DNA of 64,000 bases from Varroa destructor. Its lineage: Eukaryota > Arthropoda > Arachnida > Mesostigmata > Varroidae. This document shows, piece after piece, positions 37,401-46,825 of the stretch. The first letter of the stretch is position 1, and each line of letters starts with the position of its first letter. The position numbers and the translations under genes were made by a program. Below the pieces are notes generated by a model, which was given only the letters and a program-made list of their open reading frames with translations, was not told where the DNA came from and searched no databases. The DNA lies in contig NW_019211456.1 of assembly GCF_002443255.2 (NCBI RefSeq), positions 14,468,229 to 14,532,228 of the forward strand, in the 5' to 3' direction.

Positions 37401-40400
37401 AAAGTATCTTTAGGAATAGACACTGTTTCTCTTGTGATACACATAGATGTGGTTCGTTCTATCAACTCCACATAAATGGATACGCGCTAGCCACTCTAGC
37501 AGACCCGATGCAGGACTAAGGCTATTTATCAGTCGGAATTTACTCTTCTATAAGAGGCTTCTGATGAAGCCGCTTTTTGACATTTCATCTCCAGTCGTAT
37601 TAACCTCGTCATACATTTTCTCCTCTTCGTACATATACACCACACCTTTCTCCAAGTCTGTATATGTCTCTGCGGCAAAAAAATACCTCTCCTAATACTT
37701 TTCCTATTACGACTTCTACATCTACAACTTCCGCCTGTCCCAATACGGCGGCTTGCCTGACTGCTAGTGTCTGATAATGATGAGATGTTTATTTCCTCCA
37801 AATATAATCGGTGGGCCCTCCGATAATATGGCGCGCGGGTGTATGAGCTATCGTGCCCAATATCAGCAGCCAGCAGGTAGAGGAAAATGGATTTTTACAG
37901 ATCTATTGCTCGGCGTGGAAAGCCAAGAGGCTAAGCTAACATAGGTTAGCTTTTGGTTGTCAACATCACCACTGACAGTACCGTCGCACCCGAGCCGCTT
38001 TTTTTAAGGGTGAGCAAGTCATATTAGTACGAGACTCACACCATTAGGATACCAGCTGCAGCAGTTTGTGGCCCTGCGTAGCACAGCGGGTGCCTTCATG
38101 GACCTGGCCACACTTTCCAAATACAGACGCAGTATCTTCGCGTCGGGTTGAACCGCACAACACTTCCTAGCTCAGAGTGGGGTGCGAGCTGAAACAGTAC
38201 TGCAAACTTGTATAATCGAAGACTTAAAAAGACTAGATTTCTTTTAGGCGGTGTAGTACCCTGTACTGAATAGAAAGATAGCCTTCCCACTGTATCACGA
38301 GTATGGTTGCTATAAAGAAGCGGAAACCCAGCCCACGGAGGGACTAAGGCTTCTTTCTTTAAAGCTATTAGATTTCGATCCGCAAGAGTTAGTCATCGTG
38401 GGTGTAGCGTAGATAACTATTAGCAGTAACTATGCTTTTAATAGTTAATTATTACTTGAACAAAATGTATACTGCATATTGTAGAGAAGTGCATTTTGAA
38501 TTACAATGAAGTTTTGTGTGGCACTTTTAAAACACTTCAACATAACTAAGTAAAACTTCGTATTGATGTCATCGGTGACAATTCGCTACTTACGTGTTTG
38601 ATGCGGCATTTTCGCGAATTGAATTCATTACAGGGTTGCTCTTGTGATCATCCAACGGAATCTCCGTCGTTTTTCGCAGTTGCGCAACTGGCTCTGGTGG
38701 AAACTCTACTCAAAGGTGAAGCCTATGATCCACGTAGTACGCGCCGAGGACGAGATTAAAGGTACGGCAAAAGACAATCTATAAAAACCTAATTGTTAAC
38801 AAGAATGTAAAAGAAAGGATGCACTCATGGATTTCGTGTTTCAGGTTCATTTTTTTATTTTAGCTCGCTTACATGACTGAGAAATATTTTGTAGAAATTT
38901 CCCTCAAGTTTGTAAATGTTAAAAATGCCATTATTGAACAGCGCCAAATAAAATTTTAGTTATGAGCTTTCGGGTGAGTACTTCACTTGTTTTCTAATTT
39001 ACTACTGACTGATTTGACTTACAGCTCTCGAGAAGAAATTGGCCGAGGAGCATGAAGCGTTCCTTAGGGAAGAAAAATTACGCAAAGAGTTGGAGGCCCA
39101 AGGAGTTAAACTGCTTCAAGAAAAGAACGATCTCTTCATGCAACTAGAGGCGGAGCGTTCCGGAGCTTCCGATATCGAGCAACGCCTTAATAAAACTCTA
39201 GCTCAGAAGAACGATCTGGACCGGCAGCTCAGAGATGTTGAAGACCGTCTGCACCGTCAAGAGGATGAGTACCAGAGGCTCACCTCAAACAAAAAGAAAC
39301 TTGAGGGAGAACTCTCTGGATATAGGAAGGATATTGACGACTTACAGTTATCTCTGCAGAAGGCCGAACAGGACAAACAGTCTAAAGATCACCAGATTAG
39401 AAGCCTTAATGATGAAATTCAGCATCAAGATGAGCTCATCCAAAAGCTAAACAAGGAAAAGAAGCACCTGCAAGAAGCAGGACAAAAGAGTGCAGAGGAT
39501 CTTCAGGGTTTGGAGGATAAGGTGAACCACTTAAATAAAGTAAAAACCAAACTTGAGCAGACCCTTGACGAGCTGGAAGACTCCCTTGAGCGTGAGAAGA
39601 AGACCCGCGCTGAGCTCGATAAAAACAAACGCAAAGTCGAAGCTGATCTGAAACTCGCGCAAGAAGCCGTTATTGATCTCGAAAAGGCAAAGAAAGAAGC
39701 TGAACAGGCCATACAGCGTAAGGACAAAGAGTTGGCAGCCATTCAGGCCAAGCTGGACGATGAACAAAGCATTGTTGCCAAGCTTCAAAAGCAAATCAAA
39801 GAACTGCAGCAGCGTGTTGAAGAACTAGAGGAAGAACTCGAAGCTGAACGACAGGCGCGATCGAAGGCAGAAAAGCAACGCGCCGACCTTGCACGCGAGA
39901 TCGAAGAGCTTTCTGAGCGTCTCGAAGAATCCGGTGGTGCAACTTCCGCCCAGGTAAAGCAGAATTACTATGGTAACGTCCTTCTCGTTATAAGTGCATA
40001 CAAATACTAAGAATTTTTATACTACTTAAATATACGAGAATTTGACAGGATTCGTTTATTAAATCTATCTGAATAACAGATCGAGTTGAACAAGCGACGC
40101 GAAAGTGAGTTAGCTAAGCTGCGACGTGATCTGGAAGAATCGAATATGCAGCATGAACAGGCAATCTCGGCATTGCGCAAAAAGAATAACGAGCAGACAG
40201 CCGAAATGGCGGAAACCATTGAAAATCTTACAAAGGCTAAAGCTAAGTATGTACCCCTTTTTTGTATGGACTTCGTTATGATCTGCCCTTAAAGCTGTTA
40301 ACGGTAAACACATGTAGTCGATGCTTTTCTGTTAACTATTGTTTTTAGTGTTCTAATTTACTGTGCTTGTATTTCGAAGGAGCGACAAAGAGCGCGCCAC

Positions 40401-42899
40401 GTCTCAAGCCGAGGTGACAGACCTACAAGGTCTACTGGTTCACCACACCAAGCAGCAAGCAAACCTCGAAAGGCAGGTGAAACAATTCGAGCAACAATTA
40501 GCCGATACCCAATTTAAGCTGGATGAATCGAACCGCACGCTTAATGATTTTGATGCCGCCAAGAAGAAGTTATCTCTTGAGAACGGTGATTTGCAACGAC
40601 AGCTTGAGGAAGCTGAAAGCATGGTGAGTCAGCTATCGAAGCTCAAGGCATCGCTCGCCAACCAAGCTGAAGAGGCCAAACGCACCGCCGATGACGAAGC
40701 GCGTGAACGCACTGCTATCATGGGCAAATACCGCAATATCGAACACGATATGGAGAACATTCGGGAGGCCCTCGAAGAGGAGCAAGAAGCAAAGGCTGAT
40801 TTGCAACGCCAATTGTCGAAAGCGAATGCCGAGGCTCAACTTTGGCGTGGCAAGTATGAGTCTGAGGGCCTGGCACGTCTTGAAGAACTGGAGGAAAGCC
40901 GCCGCAAACTTCAAGTAAAACTTGAGGAAGCTGAAGGAACAATCGAAGCTTTGAACGTGAGGGTGTCTGGCCTAGAGAAGACCAAGCAACACCTGCAAGG
41001 TGAAGTCGAGGACATGCAGTGCGAAGTTGATCGTGCACAACAGTTGGCCGCACAATTGGAGAAGAGGCAAAAGTCGTTTGACAAAGTCATTGCGGAATGG
41101 AAGGCCAAGGTTGACGACCTCGCTGCCGAGCTGGACGGCTCTCAGAAAGAGTGCCGAAACTACTCAACTGAGGTATACAAGCTCCGTGCTGCTTACGACG
41201 AATCGCAAGAACACTATGAGGCAGTGAAGAGGGAAAACAAAAATCTCCAGGATGAACTTAAGGATCTCATGGATCAACTTGGCGAGGGTGGTAGGTCCGT
41301 CCACGAGCTTGAAAAGACCAGGAAAAGGCTAGAGCTTGAAAAGGACGAGCTCCAAGCTGCACTTGAGGAGGCTGAAGCTGGTCTTGAACAGGAAGAAAAC
41401 AAGGTGCTTCGCGCCCAGCTAGAATTGAGCCAAGTACGCCAAGAGATTGAACGCCGAATTGCCGAGAAAGAAGAGGAGTTTGAAAATACTCGCAAGAATC
41501 ACCAGCGTGCGTTGGACTCAATGCAAGCTTCCCTGGAGGCTGAATCGCGCGCCAAGGGTGAAGCCCTTAGAATGAAGAAAAAACTTGAGTCGGACATCAA
41601 TGAGCTCGAGATTGCCCTTGATGGCGCCAACAAGGCGAACGCCGAGGCACAAAAGACGATCAAGAGGTACCAGCAAAATCTTAAGGACACGCAAACAGCG
41701 TTAGAGGAAGAGCAGCGCGCACGCGACGAAGCTCGGGAACAGTACGCTATGGCCGAGCGCCGTTGTAATCAGATGCATGGAGAACTTGAAGAAGCTCGCC
41801 AGCTTCTAGATCAATCTGAGCGCGCACGTCGTGGTGCCGAGACTGACCTGGCCGAGCTACGCGATCAGGCCGCAGAAATGTCGGCCAACAACGCCTCGCT
41901 TTCAATGGCTAAGAGAAAGCTTGAAGGAGAGATGCAAGCCCTGCAGGTAACTTACCTATTCATTGCTGTGTAACGAAAGTATATGCGAGAAATATAGGCA
42001 TCGTACCAAATGGTTTTACCATGCCCATATGCAGTGTCTTTTGAAAATTTCTTGTAGGAAGCTAAGTACGTCCACTTGCAGCGAACTGTTTATATAGGAT
42101 TTGAGAAACCAATTGAAGGCAACAAATATTAGTGACTATTTTAATACCTTAGCCATATCACAATTTGCCTGCTTCGTCTATTTCGTGGTTACTTTTATTG
42201 AGTGCAGTGTATATATTAAACATTAGTATTCACACATAACATCTTGGCATTTCTAACAAGTTTAAATGCTTTATGTGTTCGTAATGGGATCGTTAGGCTG
42301 ACCTTGACGAAATGCTCAATGAGGCTAAGCAGAGCGAGGAAAAAGCCAAGAAGGCCATGGTAGATGCTGCACGTCTTGCAGATGAACTTCGCGCCGAACA
42401 GGAGCACTCGGCTTCGCAGGAAAAGATGCGTAAGAGTCTGGAAGCTCAAATGAGGGATATGCAGGTCCGTTTGGATGAGGCTGAGGCTGCTGTCCTCAAG
42501 GGTGGCAAGAAGCTCATCGCTAAACTCGAACAGAAGTGCCGTGAACTCGAAAGCGAACTCGAAAATGAGCAACGCCGTCATGCCGACTCTGCTAAAAATT
42601 ACCGCAAGGCCGAGAGACGTATAAAGGAATTGCAGTTCCAGAATGAAGAGGACCGTAAGAACCATGAGCGAATGCAAGACACCGTCGACAAACTGCAGCA
42701 GAAGATCAAGACATACAAGCGACAGATTGAAGAGGCAGAAGAAATCGCTGCTCTTAATCTTGCTAAGTTCCGCAAAGCTCAACAGGAACTTGAGGATGCG
42801 GACGAGCGCGCCGACCTCGCCGAGCAGAGCCTGGCTAAACTTCGTGCTAAAAATCGCTCCGCCAGCGCGGGACGTGCTACGTCGCCCGCCATCTTCTAA
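25081..42899 (+). CDS. Mhc: Muscle myosin heavy chain (14 coding exons)
   Basis: Motor protein of the thick filament: it hydrolyses ATP, pulls on actin, and its rod builds the filament with light chains bound at the neck. Coding exons are 25081-25407, 26815-26971, 29100-29127, 29633-30000, 30342-30445, 32111-32518, 32928-33685, 34693-34810, 36176-36312, 38634-38761, 39025-39953, 40080-40246, 40380-41946 and 42297-42899. All junction phases agree and give 1932 residues. Landmarks are: SH3-like N-terminus about 30-75, P-loop GESGAGKT 172-179, switch [10 protein letters not shown] 233-241, switch II DIAGFE 456-461, reactive Cys 691 and 701, converter about 700-765, light-chain IQ helices about 770-830, and coiled coil about 840-1915. 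The tail ends in SPAIF. Each exon appears in only one intact version. Exons map one to one onto arthropod Mhc segments; length and motifs leave little doubt. The chelicerate origin is inference. Confidence 0.97.
26815..26971 (+). CDS. Mhc: Mhc coding exon 3, residues 110-162
   Basis: Follows acceptor TTTTGCAG and encodes [20 protein letters not shown] and the start of the following helix. It ends after MLT plus one base at donor GTAAGT (phase 1). It corresponds to Drosophila exon 3, which is alternatively spliced there; no second copy is seen in the flanking introns. Confidence 0.95.
27568..27596. repeat. Hairpin in myosin intron 2-3
   Basis: TAAGCCGACTC (27568-27578) and GAGTCGGCTTA (27586-27596) are perfect 11-bp reverse complements around a 7-base loop, inside the intron 26972-29099. 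It has no known function. Confidence 0.85.
27714..27727. repeat. Poly-G tract
   Basis: Fourteen consecutive G residues on the coding strand lie inside a myosin intron. Runs like this can form G-rich structures and are often miscounted by sequencing. Confidence 0.9.
29100..29127 (+). CDS. Mhc: Mhc coding micro-exon 4 (28 nt)
   Basis: A 28-base exon between acceptor CTTTTCAG and donor GTAAGT encodes NKDNQSMLI and two bases of the following Thr codon. It joins exon 3 (phase 1) to exon 5 (phase 2) and gives the continuous [18 protein letters not shown] run. Small exons at this site are known in arthropod Mhc genes. Confidence 0.93.
29633..30000 (+). CDS. Mhc: Mhc coding exon 5, P-loop and switch I
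   Basis: Opens with the base completing Thr171, then GESGAGKT (ATP phosphate-binding loop, residues 172-179). A lysine-rich loop 1 and NDNSSRFGK (switch I, 233-241) follow. It ends SGLK plus one base before donor GTGAGT, phase 1. This is the nucleotide-binding core of the motor. Confidence 0.96.
30342..30445 (+). CDS. Mhc: Mhc coding exon 6 (Drosophila exon-7 equivalent)
   Basis: A 104-base exon encodes [19 protein letters not shown] and the following acidic stretch ending LKLTD; donor GTAAGT at 30446, phase 0. The acceptor (GATCCAG) has almost no pyrimidine tract, being preceded by GAT repeats. That is weak for a constitutive exon and fits a history of regulated choice. A decayed sister copy lies 1.1 kb downstream (31491-31580). 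In Drosophila this position holds four mutually exclusive exons near the nucleotide pocket. Confidence 0.92.
31491..31580 (+). pseudogene. Fossil alternative exon of Mhc (exon 6 copy)
   Basis: After an AG at 31489-31490 the sequence begins GGC-type GTLLLSKN, matching GKLLLSNN of exon 6 at the same offset. After a net loss of 8 bases it continues, in another frame, as [16 protein letters not shown], matching [16 protein letters not shown] codon for codon. The frameshift puts a stop at 31559-31561 in the frame used by the gene. The place of the donor GTAAGT now reads TCATAA. It is therefore a duplicated, once mutually exclusive exon that can no longer be used. Confidence 0.85.
32111..32518 (+). 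CDS. Mhc: Mhc coding exon 7, switch II
   Basis: A 136-codon exon after acceptor TTTGCAG, from [13 protein letters not shown] through KPRIKVG and the helix [13 protein letters not shown], to [11 protein letters not shown] (switch II, residues 456-461). Donor GTACGT, phase 0. It encodes most of the upper 50-kDa domain of the motor. Confidence 0.97.
32928..33685 (+). CDS. Mhc: Mhc coding exon 8, relay to SH1 helix
   Basis: Begins [15 protein letters not shown] (relay helix) and ends PDFRQR with two bases of the Arg codon before GTAAGC. It contains the lower 50-kDa actin-binding region, a Gly/Lys-rich loop 2 ([14 protein letters not shown]), and the reactive Cys pair (691, 701) in [19 protein letters not shown]. 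It combines what Drosophila splits between exon 9 (alternatively spliced relay) and the following exon. Only one relay version is present. Confidence 0.97.
34693..34810 (+). CDS. Mhc: Mhc coding exon 9, converter start
   Basis: Encodes [21 protein letters not shown] through FGSTK, the start of the converter domain that turns the lever arm. Acceptor GCGACAG; donor GTACTG is weak (phase 0). The sequence is more divergent than the rest of the motor but keeps the family spacing to the VFFRAGVLG motif. Confidence 0.93.
36176..36312 (+). CDS. Mhc: Mhc coding exon 10, converter end and first IQ
   Basis: [19 protein letters not shown] followed by an IQ-type helix ([14 protein letters not shown]) that binds the essential light chain. 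It ends EQ plus two bases of Arg before GTACGT. The Drosophila counterpart (exon 11) has five alternatives; only one copy is found in the 1.4 kb and 2.3 kb introns on either side. Confidence 0.95.
38634..38761 (+). CDS. Mhc: Mhc coding exon 11, regulatory light-chain site
   Basis: Encodes [19 protein letters not shown], the second IQ helix. The [12 protein letters not shown] segment with the hook that binds the regulatory light chain follows, then the start of the S2 coiled coil. Acceptor TTACAG; donor GTACGG, phase 1. Confidence 0.95.
39025..39953 (+). CDS. Mhc: Mhc coding exon 12, S2 coiled coil
   Basis: 309 codons of heptad repeat from [14 protein letters not shown] to ESGGATSAQ (residues about 845-1154), containing the conserved [20 protein letters not shown] segment of S2. 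Acceptor TTACAG; donor GTAAAG, phase 0. Confidence 0.97.
40080..40246 (+). CDS. Mhc: Mhc coding exon 13, rod
   Basis: [20 protein letters not shown] onward. It ends AKA plus two bases of Lys at donor GTATGT. Phase 2 joins exactly with the first base of exon 14. Confidence 0.96.
40380..41946 (+). CDS. Mhc: Mhc coding exon 14, light meromyosin rod
   Basis: A single 1567-base exon of coiled coil (residues about 1210-1732), from [12 protein letters not shown] to [12 protein letters not shown]. It has the typical 28-residue charge periodicity that drives filament assembly. Acceptor TCGAAG, donor GTAACT. Antisense open frames here are by-products of the coding bias. Confidence 0.97.
42297..42899 (+). 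CDS. Mhc: Mhc coding exon 15, rod end and tailpiece
   Basis: 200 codons from [20 protein letters not shown] to the stop TAA at 42897-42899. The rod includes the assembly-competence region. The protein ends with a short non-helical tail ([13 protein letters not shown]), near the short tailpiece of the family. No alternative terminal exon is seen. Confidence 0.97.
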   Translation, partial: ADLDEMLNEAKQSEEKAKKAMVDAARLADELRAEQEHSASQEKMRKSLEAQMRDMQVRLDEAEAAVLKGGKKLIAKLEQKCRELESELENEQRRHADSAKNYRKAERRIKELQFQNEEDRKNHERMQDTVDKLQQKIKTYKRQIEEAEEIAALNLAKFRKAQQELEDADERADLAEQSLAKLRAKNRSASAGRATSPAIF

Positions 42900-43270
42900 G
42901 GCCACCGTGCATCAACAATGGTCGTCGACTGAAAATCCAGCGATATCCCTATTTGGGTTATAGTGTTTGTTTTATTGTTTTAAAAAGGGGACGCTGTGCG
43001 GTTCGTTGAAGATGCAGAACAAATAATACAATTACAATATTTTAGACATCCACTATCCAACCAAGTTCTATCCCTGCATAATTAAGCTTGGGCGCCTTTC
43101 TTCCACTCATATAATCATCAGTACCGCTTCGTGTTATAATTAGGTCGATCTTAGTGTGCTAGCCAGGCATGCGTGTGTGCGATAATCATATTAAGACATA
43201 AATGGAAAAAGAAGGAGCACGAAGTGACAAACTGTCGACGTCCCGTGGAGTTTTAGGATCCATTCCGCTT

Positions 43271-43480
43271 CTAACTTGACGTGGAAAGGGGACATACATC
43301 GCGCTGCTTCACTTCGTCGACATCGAAAGAGAGCCGTTTGTGTCCTATCTCTTCCACGAAGAACAGATGCGGCAGAAACTCAGCACGTTTATCTTCACAG
43401 CGCTTTACAAGATACATAAGACCCAAACAAAATACGAACCCCAACGTGGCCTTTGCTACCAACAGACGAAGCTGACGACT
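43271..43480 (-). CDS. Unidentified small open frame, antisense to Mhc 3' UTR
   Basis: An open - strand frame, GC-richer than its surroundings, encodes about 69 residues to a TAG at 43271-43273. It has a hydrophobic segment (LGFVFCLGLMYLV) followed by a charged, mixed-composition part (KRCEDKRAEFLPHLFF...) ending LSTSS. It has no ATG at its beginning; the first ATG is inside the hydrophobic segment. It would therefore have to be a terminal exon after an acceptor such as GTCGTCAG just upstream, or start elsewhere. No family was recognised. Composition and codon choice look coding; expression is unknown. Confidence 0.3.
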   Translation of the reverse strand, partial: SRQLRLLVAKATLGFVFCLGLMYLVKRCEDKRAEFLPHLFFVEEIGHKRLSFDVDEVKQRDVCPLSTSS

Positions 43481-43633
43481 ATATGGATATGTTCATAATA
43501 ATAATGACTAGCCAAAACGAAAACATCAACTTGAAAATAAGTATCGGCTTAGCATGCGGCGCCAGGAAACAATAAGTGTCTTCTATTAACATCTGTGCTA
43601 TTGGCATGACCAGTAGCGTAATACTAGGGAAGA

Positions 43634-43676
43634 AAGAGAGAGAGAGAGAGAGAGAGATAGAGAGAGAGAGCGAGCG
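43634..43676. repeat. GA microsatellite
   Basis: An AG/GA dinucleotide run, interrupted once by GATAGA, followed by CGAGCGCG. It lies in the presumed 3' UTR of Mhc. Confidence 0.95.
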
Positions 43677-43754
43677 CGACATTGCTGTTAATGCAATTAT
43701 AGGAATCACAGCGAGTGGAGAAACTGCACAGTTTGGTAATTTCAGTACAATTTG

Positions 43755-43760
43755 AATAAA
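43755..43760 (+). terminator. Poly(A) signal candidate for Mhc
   Basis: First canonical AATAAA downstream of the myosin stop codon, 856 bases after it. A second AATAAA is at 43819-43824. Which is used cannot be told from sequence. Confidence 0.5.
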
Positions 43761-44644
43761 CGAAGATAAACGGTTGCATCTTATTTGTAACGTACTTTTA
43801 TTTAAATACCGGTTTTTAAATAAAAGTTTTTTTTTTACTTAAATACCGTAAATAGTAGCGCAAGGTTAACAGTTGTCAATAACTTCATTCATAGAGTAGG
43901 TTGACGATAACTTAAACAGTGAAGGGGTAACTTCCGAATCGGGCTAAGTAAGCATACATCTTTGTTTAGTTGGAAAAGTTTATACTCGCTCGAGTTCTAA
44001 ATAGCTTCACTATTCCAAGCGGACGTTATTCTGTTTATGACTGAAGTATTGTTAAACATATCTTTAAATAACGGGTTTGACTAGGCCTTATTCAAACCTA
44101 TAGATTATATTAATGCATATAGGACCTTATGCATCTGGTGCATGTGTCATCGTCAGTGCCTTCTAAGGTTCTTAGTCGAACCGTATAGCTCAGATGGATG
44201 CATAAATGAGTGTGGTGTTATGGATAAAATTCGTCAAGACACCGAACTCTCGTTAGGTGAATGTCTTGATTACTTATTGCGGGACTTCCAAACTTCGCAA
44301 GATCCTACATCAAAAAACGTGGTACCCATAGGCAAGCTACACGTGCATATAAGTCTTTACGTCAACACAATTCCTTGTAGAAATCACACGACGTCAGCCT
44401 GCTTTACACTCTTCTAACTCTACTGGCTAGTTCCTTAGGTTGACATTGCTTTTCTGCCTATATTGCCATTGGTTGGCTAATCTGATTACATACCGAGAAA
44501 ATGAAATACTGCTCCTTACAGTACAACACGACATCCTAAATTTAAAAAAAAAAAAAAAGCGAACCACACACGTGCCGAATTGGTGCCACAGGTTCCTTCG
44601 AGGTGGTAGAAGCCCATATGTGTGTTTTATTCAGTCATACTATA

Positions 44645-45210
44645 ATGTGTGCCACTGAAGTGAGGCATCTGATTGATATGGCTCAGGGTAATCCGCCTTT
44701 TCTCTCAAAGTTTCCATTTTGTTATTCGGAACCTAATTTAGCCACTGCGCTTCTTAAATTCGACATCTATTTGGAGGGTGGATTTTGAGTAGATTTCAAT
44801 CTAAGTTTATCCCAGACAAATTTACCATGATAGAAATCAGTGCAGAAGATAAGCCCCTGCAAAAATTAACACCTTAAGAAATCTACTCGATTGTTATTGC
44901 CGGTCTTCATGTAGTTTTCGATGACAACATCCATGCGAAGAATCTGAAAATCTCCAAAGGAGTTTAGATTTAAAGGGCTCGAACTTTTTTAACATTGCTC
45001 AACGGTCCTTAACACAACTATGTTTTCCATAGTAACTAACGGCCGCTTTAAATAGCAGAATACCGGCTGCTATTTGATTGATCCAGACAAGCATCAAGGG
45101 TCAGCCCTATGGAACATTCTGCACTGGTTTGCGCCTTTTGAATTTCGTGGAACTTCGCATCCTCGAATTTACACTTACCAGTATGGCCATACCTACAACT
45201 ACTATTAAAA
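44645..45210 (+). pseudogene. Kinase-like relic
   Basis: On the + strand, pieces in different frames follow kinase order. PPFLSKFPFCYSE...YLEGGF..DF resembles beta-4, beta-5 and the hinge (44700-44800). EIYSIVIAGLHVVFDDNIH..NLKISKG resembles alpha-E and the catalytic loop with the HRD region deleted (44879-44966). YLIDPDKHQGS resembles an altered DFG (about 45062-45101). FRGTSHPRIY resembles the GTxxYxxPE region (about 45141-45170). Several in-frame stops separate them. Each match alone is weak; the order makes a dead kinase domain plausible. The subfamily is not assignable. Confidence 0.4.
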
Positions 45211-46728
45211 ACTTACCTGCGGATTAAGAAATGACTGTGCTGAAACTAAGCAGTGAGTAGTTTAGAGTCCGGTTTGAAGCTATTACTACGGCGGGTACTG
45301 GTGTATTACGTGTTCGTAATTATCAATAACGATGCTTGTAGCGCATACAAAAAATTTCCTTGAAGCATGTTTTTGTTTATATATAGTCCCACATTCGCCA
45401 TACGGAACTCGAATTTAGATTCTGCGCCGCAAACATCATGACCAGGTTTGAATAATTATCTTTGGTTTTTCTAGCCAGCTGAAGATGTAATAGTGGCTTG
45501 CTCGTACCCGATACTTTTCTGTTAATTCTAGTCCAATGATAGTAATAGCTTACAATAAAAAATCGGACTACAGCCTTTTCTTAGACAATATAACCGGATC
45601 CTACGATTTTTTTTTACGAAGTGCCTTAAACTAGTCAACTATGGCACCATGCAAAGTTTTTATAACTATCCCGCCTAAAACATGCAAGGCTTTAAAAAGT
45701 TAGTTTTCATGGATTAACCTAGGCTAAGCGCATTCTATACCTCTTCTAACTTAGATCTATTTAGATTTATAATAACTATTTTAATAATATATAATTTATG
45801 ATAACTAACTAGATCTATAATCACCACCACTACATGTAATTATGGCAAAATAATCTTCAGACAAAGATGCTGCTTAACAGTCCACCATTATCAGAATTTC
45901 TCAGTTAACAGTCGAATAAACTGCCTACCAGATATCTGACCCAGTCAAGTTGTTTGAGAAGACGGGCATGACATTTTCATAGACGTCTTAATTTGGCTCG
46001 TGTCAACATAGTTGGATGGACATCGGCAAGGGCTGTGACAAAACCGCCGATACTTACCCTAGCATCGTTTTGGCCAGCATGCACAGTAATATATGAATAT
46101 TGAACAATTTGGTTATTCTTGGAATCGCCAACATGGCCATCTGTTAATAGTTGAGATTGATCTTCCCGATGGTTTGTGTCGTTAGGTCGACAAGACACAC
46201 ACGACGGTTCACTATTAAATTCATTAGACAAGTAGTCTTCACGACGATCTGGGTGCTAACGACGACAACAGGATAGACTACGATACAAAGTGCATGACTA
46301 CTTTTTAACATGAGGCTTCGAAATCTGCTGTACTTCATGTTGTCAATGGTGATCTAACACTAAGCTTGTGTTGAGTGTTCCATGGTTTCTCTTGCCATGT
46401 ATATACAGAAGCGGACACAGCCCTTCAGCAATCATAGTTGAACAATGAAAATATCATAATAGATTAAAACGAAATAGTAGAACATTTTCGTGTCGTACTA
46501 CTACTACGTACGTCATTCTACTGATCCTTCCAGTTAAACATAAGGATTTAAGACATACGACGACGAGCACATAGGGGATAGTAAATAATCAGATAGCGTC
46601 ATATGCAAAGGCTTACCTTTTTTGCCGATCTTATTTTGTACCGGCAATATCACCAGTGTGGACATCCATGTGAACCTGTGTGGTAACCCTTAAGGTAAGT
46701 CCACAAGTGAACATGTAACTCAACGTTG

Positions 46729-46775
46729 AATTTGAAACGCATATATAAATATATATATATATATACGTTTCAAAT

Positions 46776-46821
<46 letters not shown>
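46729..46821. repeat. AT microsatellite framed by inverted repeat
   Basis: AATTTGAAACG (46729-46739) and CGTTTCAAATT (46766-46776) are perfect 11-bp inverted copies around a TA run. A second, longer AT run follows (46778-46821). The whole segment can fold back. AT-rich cruciforms of this kind are replication-slippage hot spots. Confidence 0.9.

Positions 46822-46825
<4 letters not shown>

Larger units (their letters stand above)
42900..43760 (+). other. Mhc: Probable 3' UTR of Mhc
   Basis: AT-rich non-coding sequence after the stop. The first canonical AATAAA is at 43755-43760 and a second at 43819-43824. The stretch includes the GA repeat at 43634-43676 and an antisense open frame (43271-43462). 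Confidence 0.5.

Noticed and set aside
40440..41521. Several long antisense open frames in the myosin rod exon
   Set aside because: They mirror the strong codon bias of the coiled-coil exon on the other strand and have no independent signals.
42216..42905. 229-codon - strand open frame over the last myosin exon
   Set aside because: It lies entirely opposite the rod and tail coding sequence and its leucine-rich content is the complement of Glu/Lys/Gln codons.
44172..44240. TAGCTCAGATGG tRNA A-box-like string
   Set aside because: There is no T arm at the right distance and no cloverleaf can be drawn.
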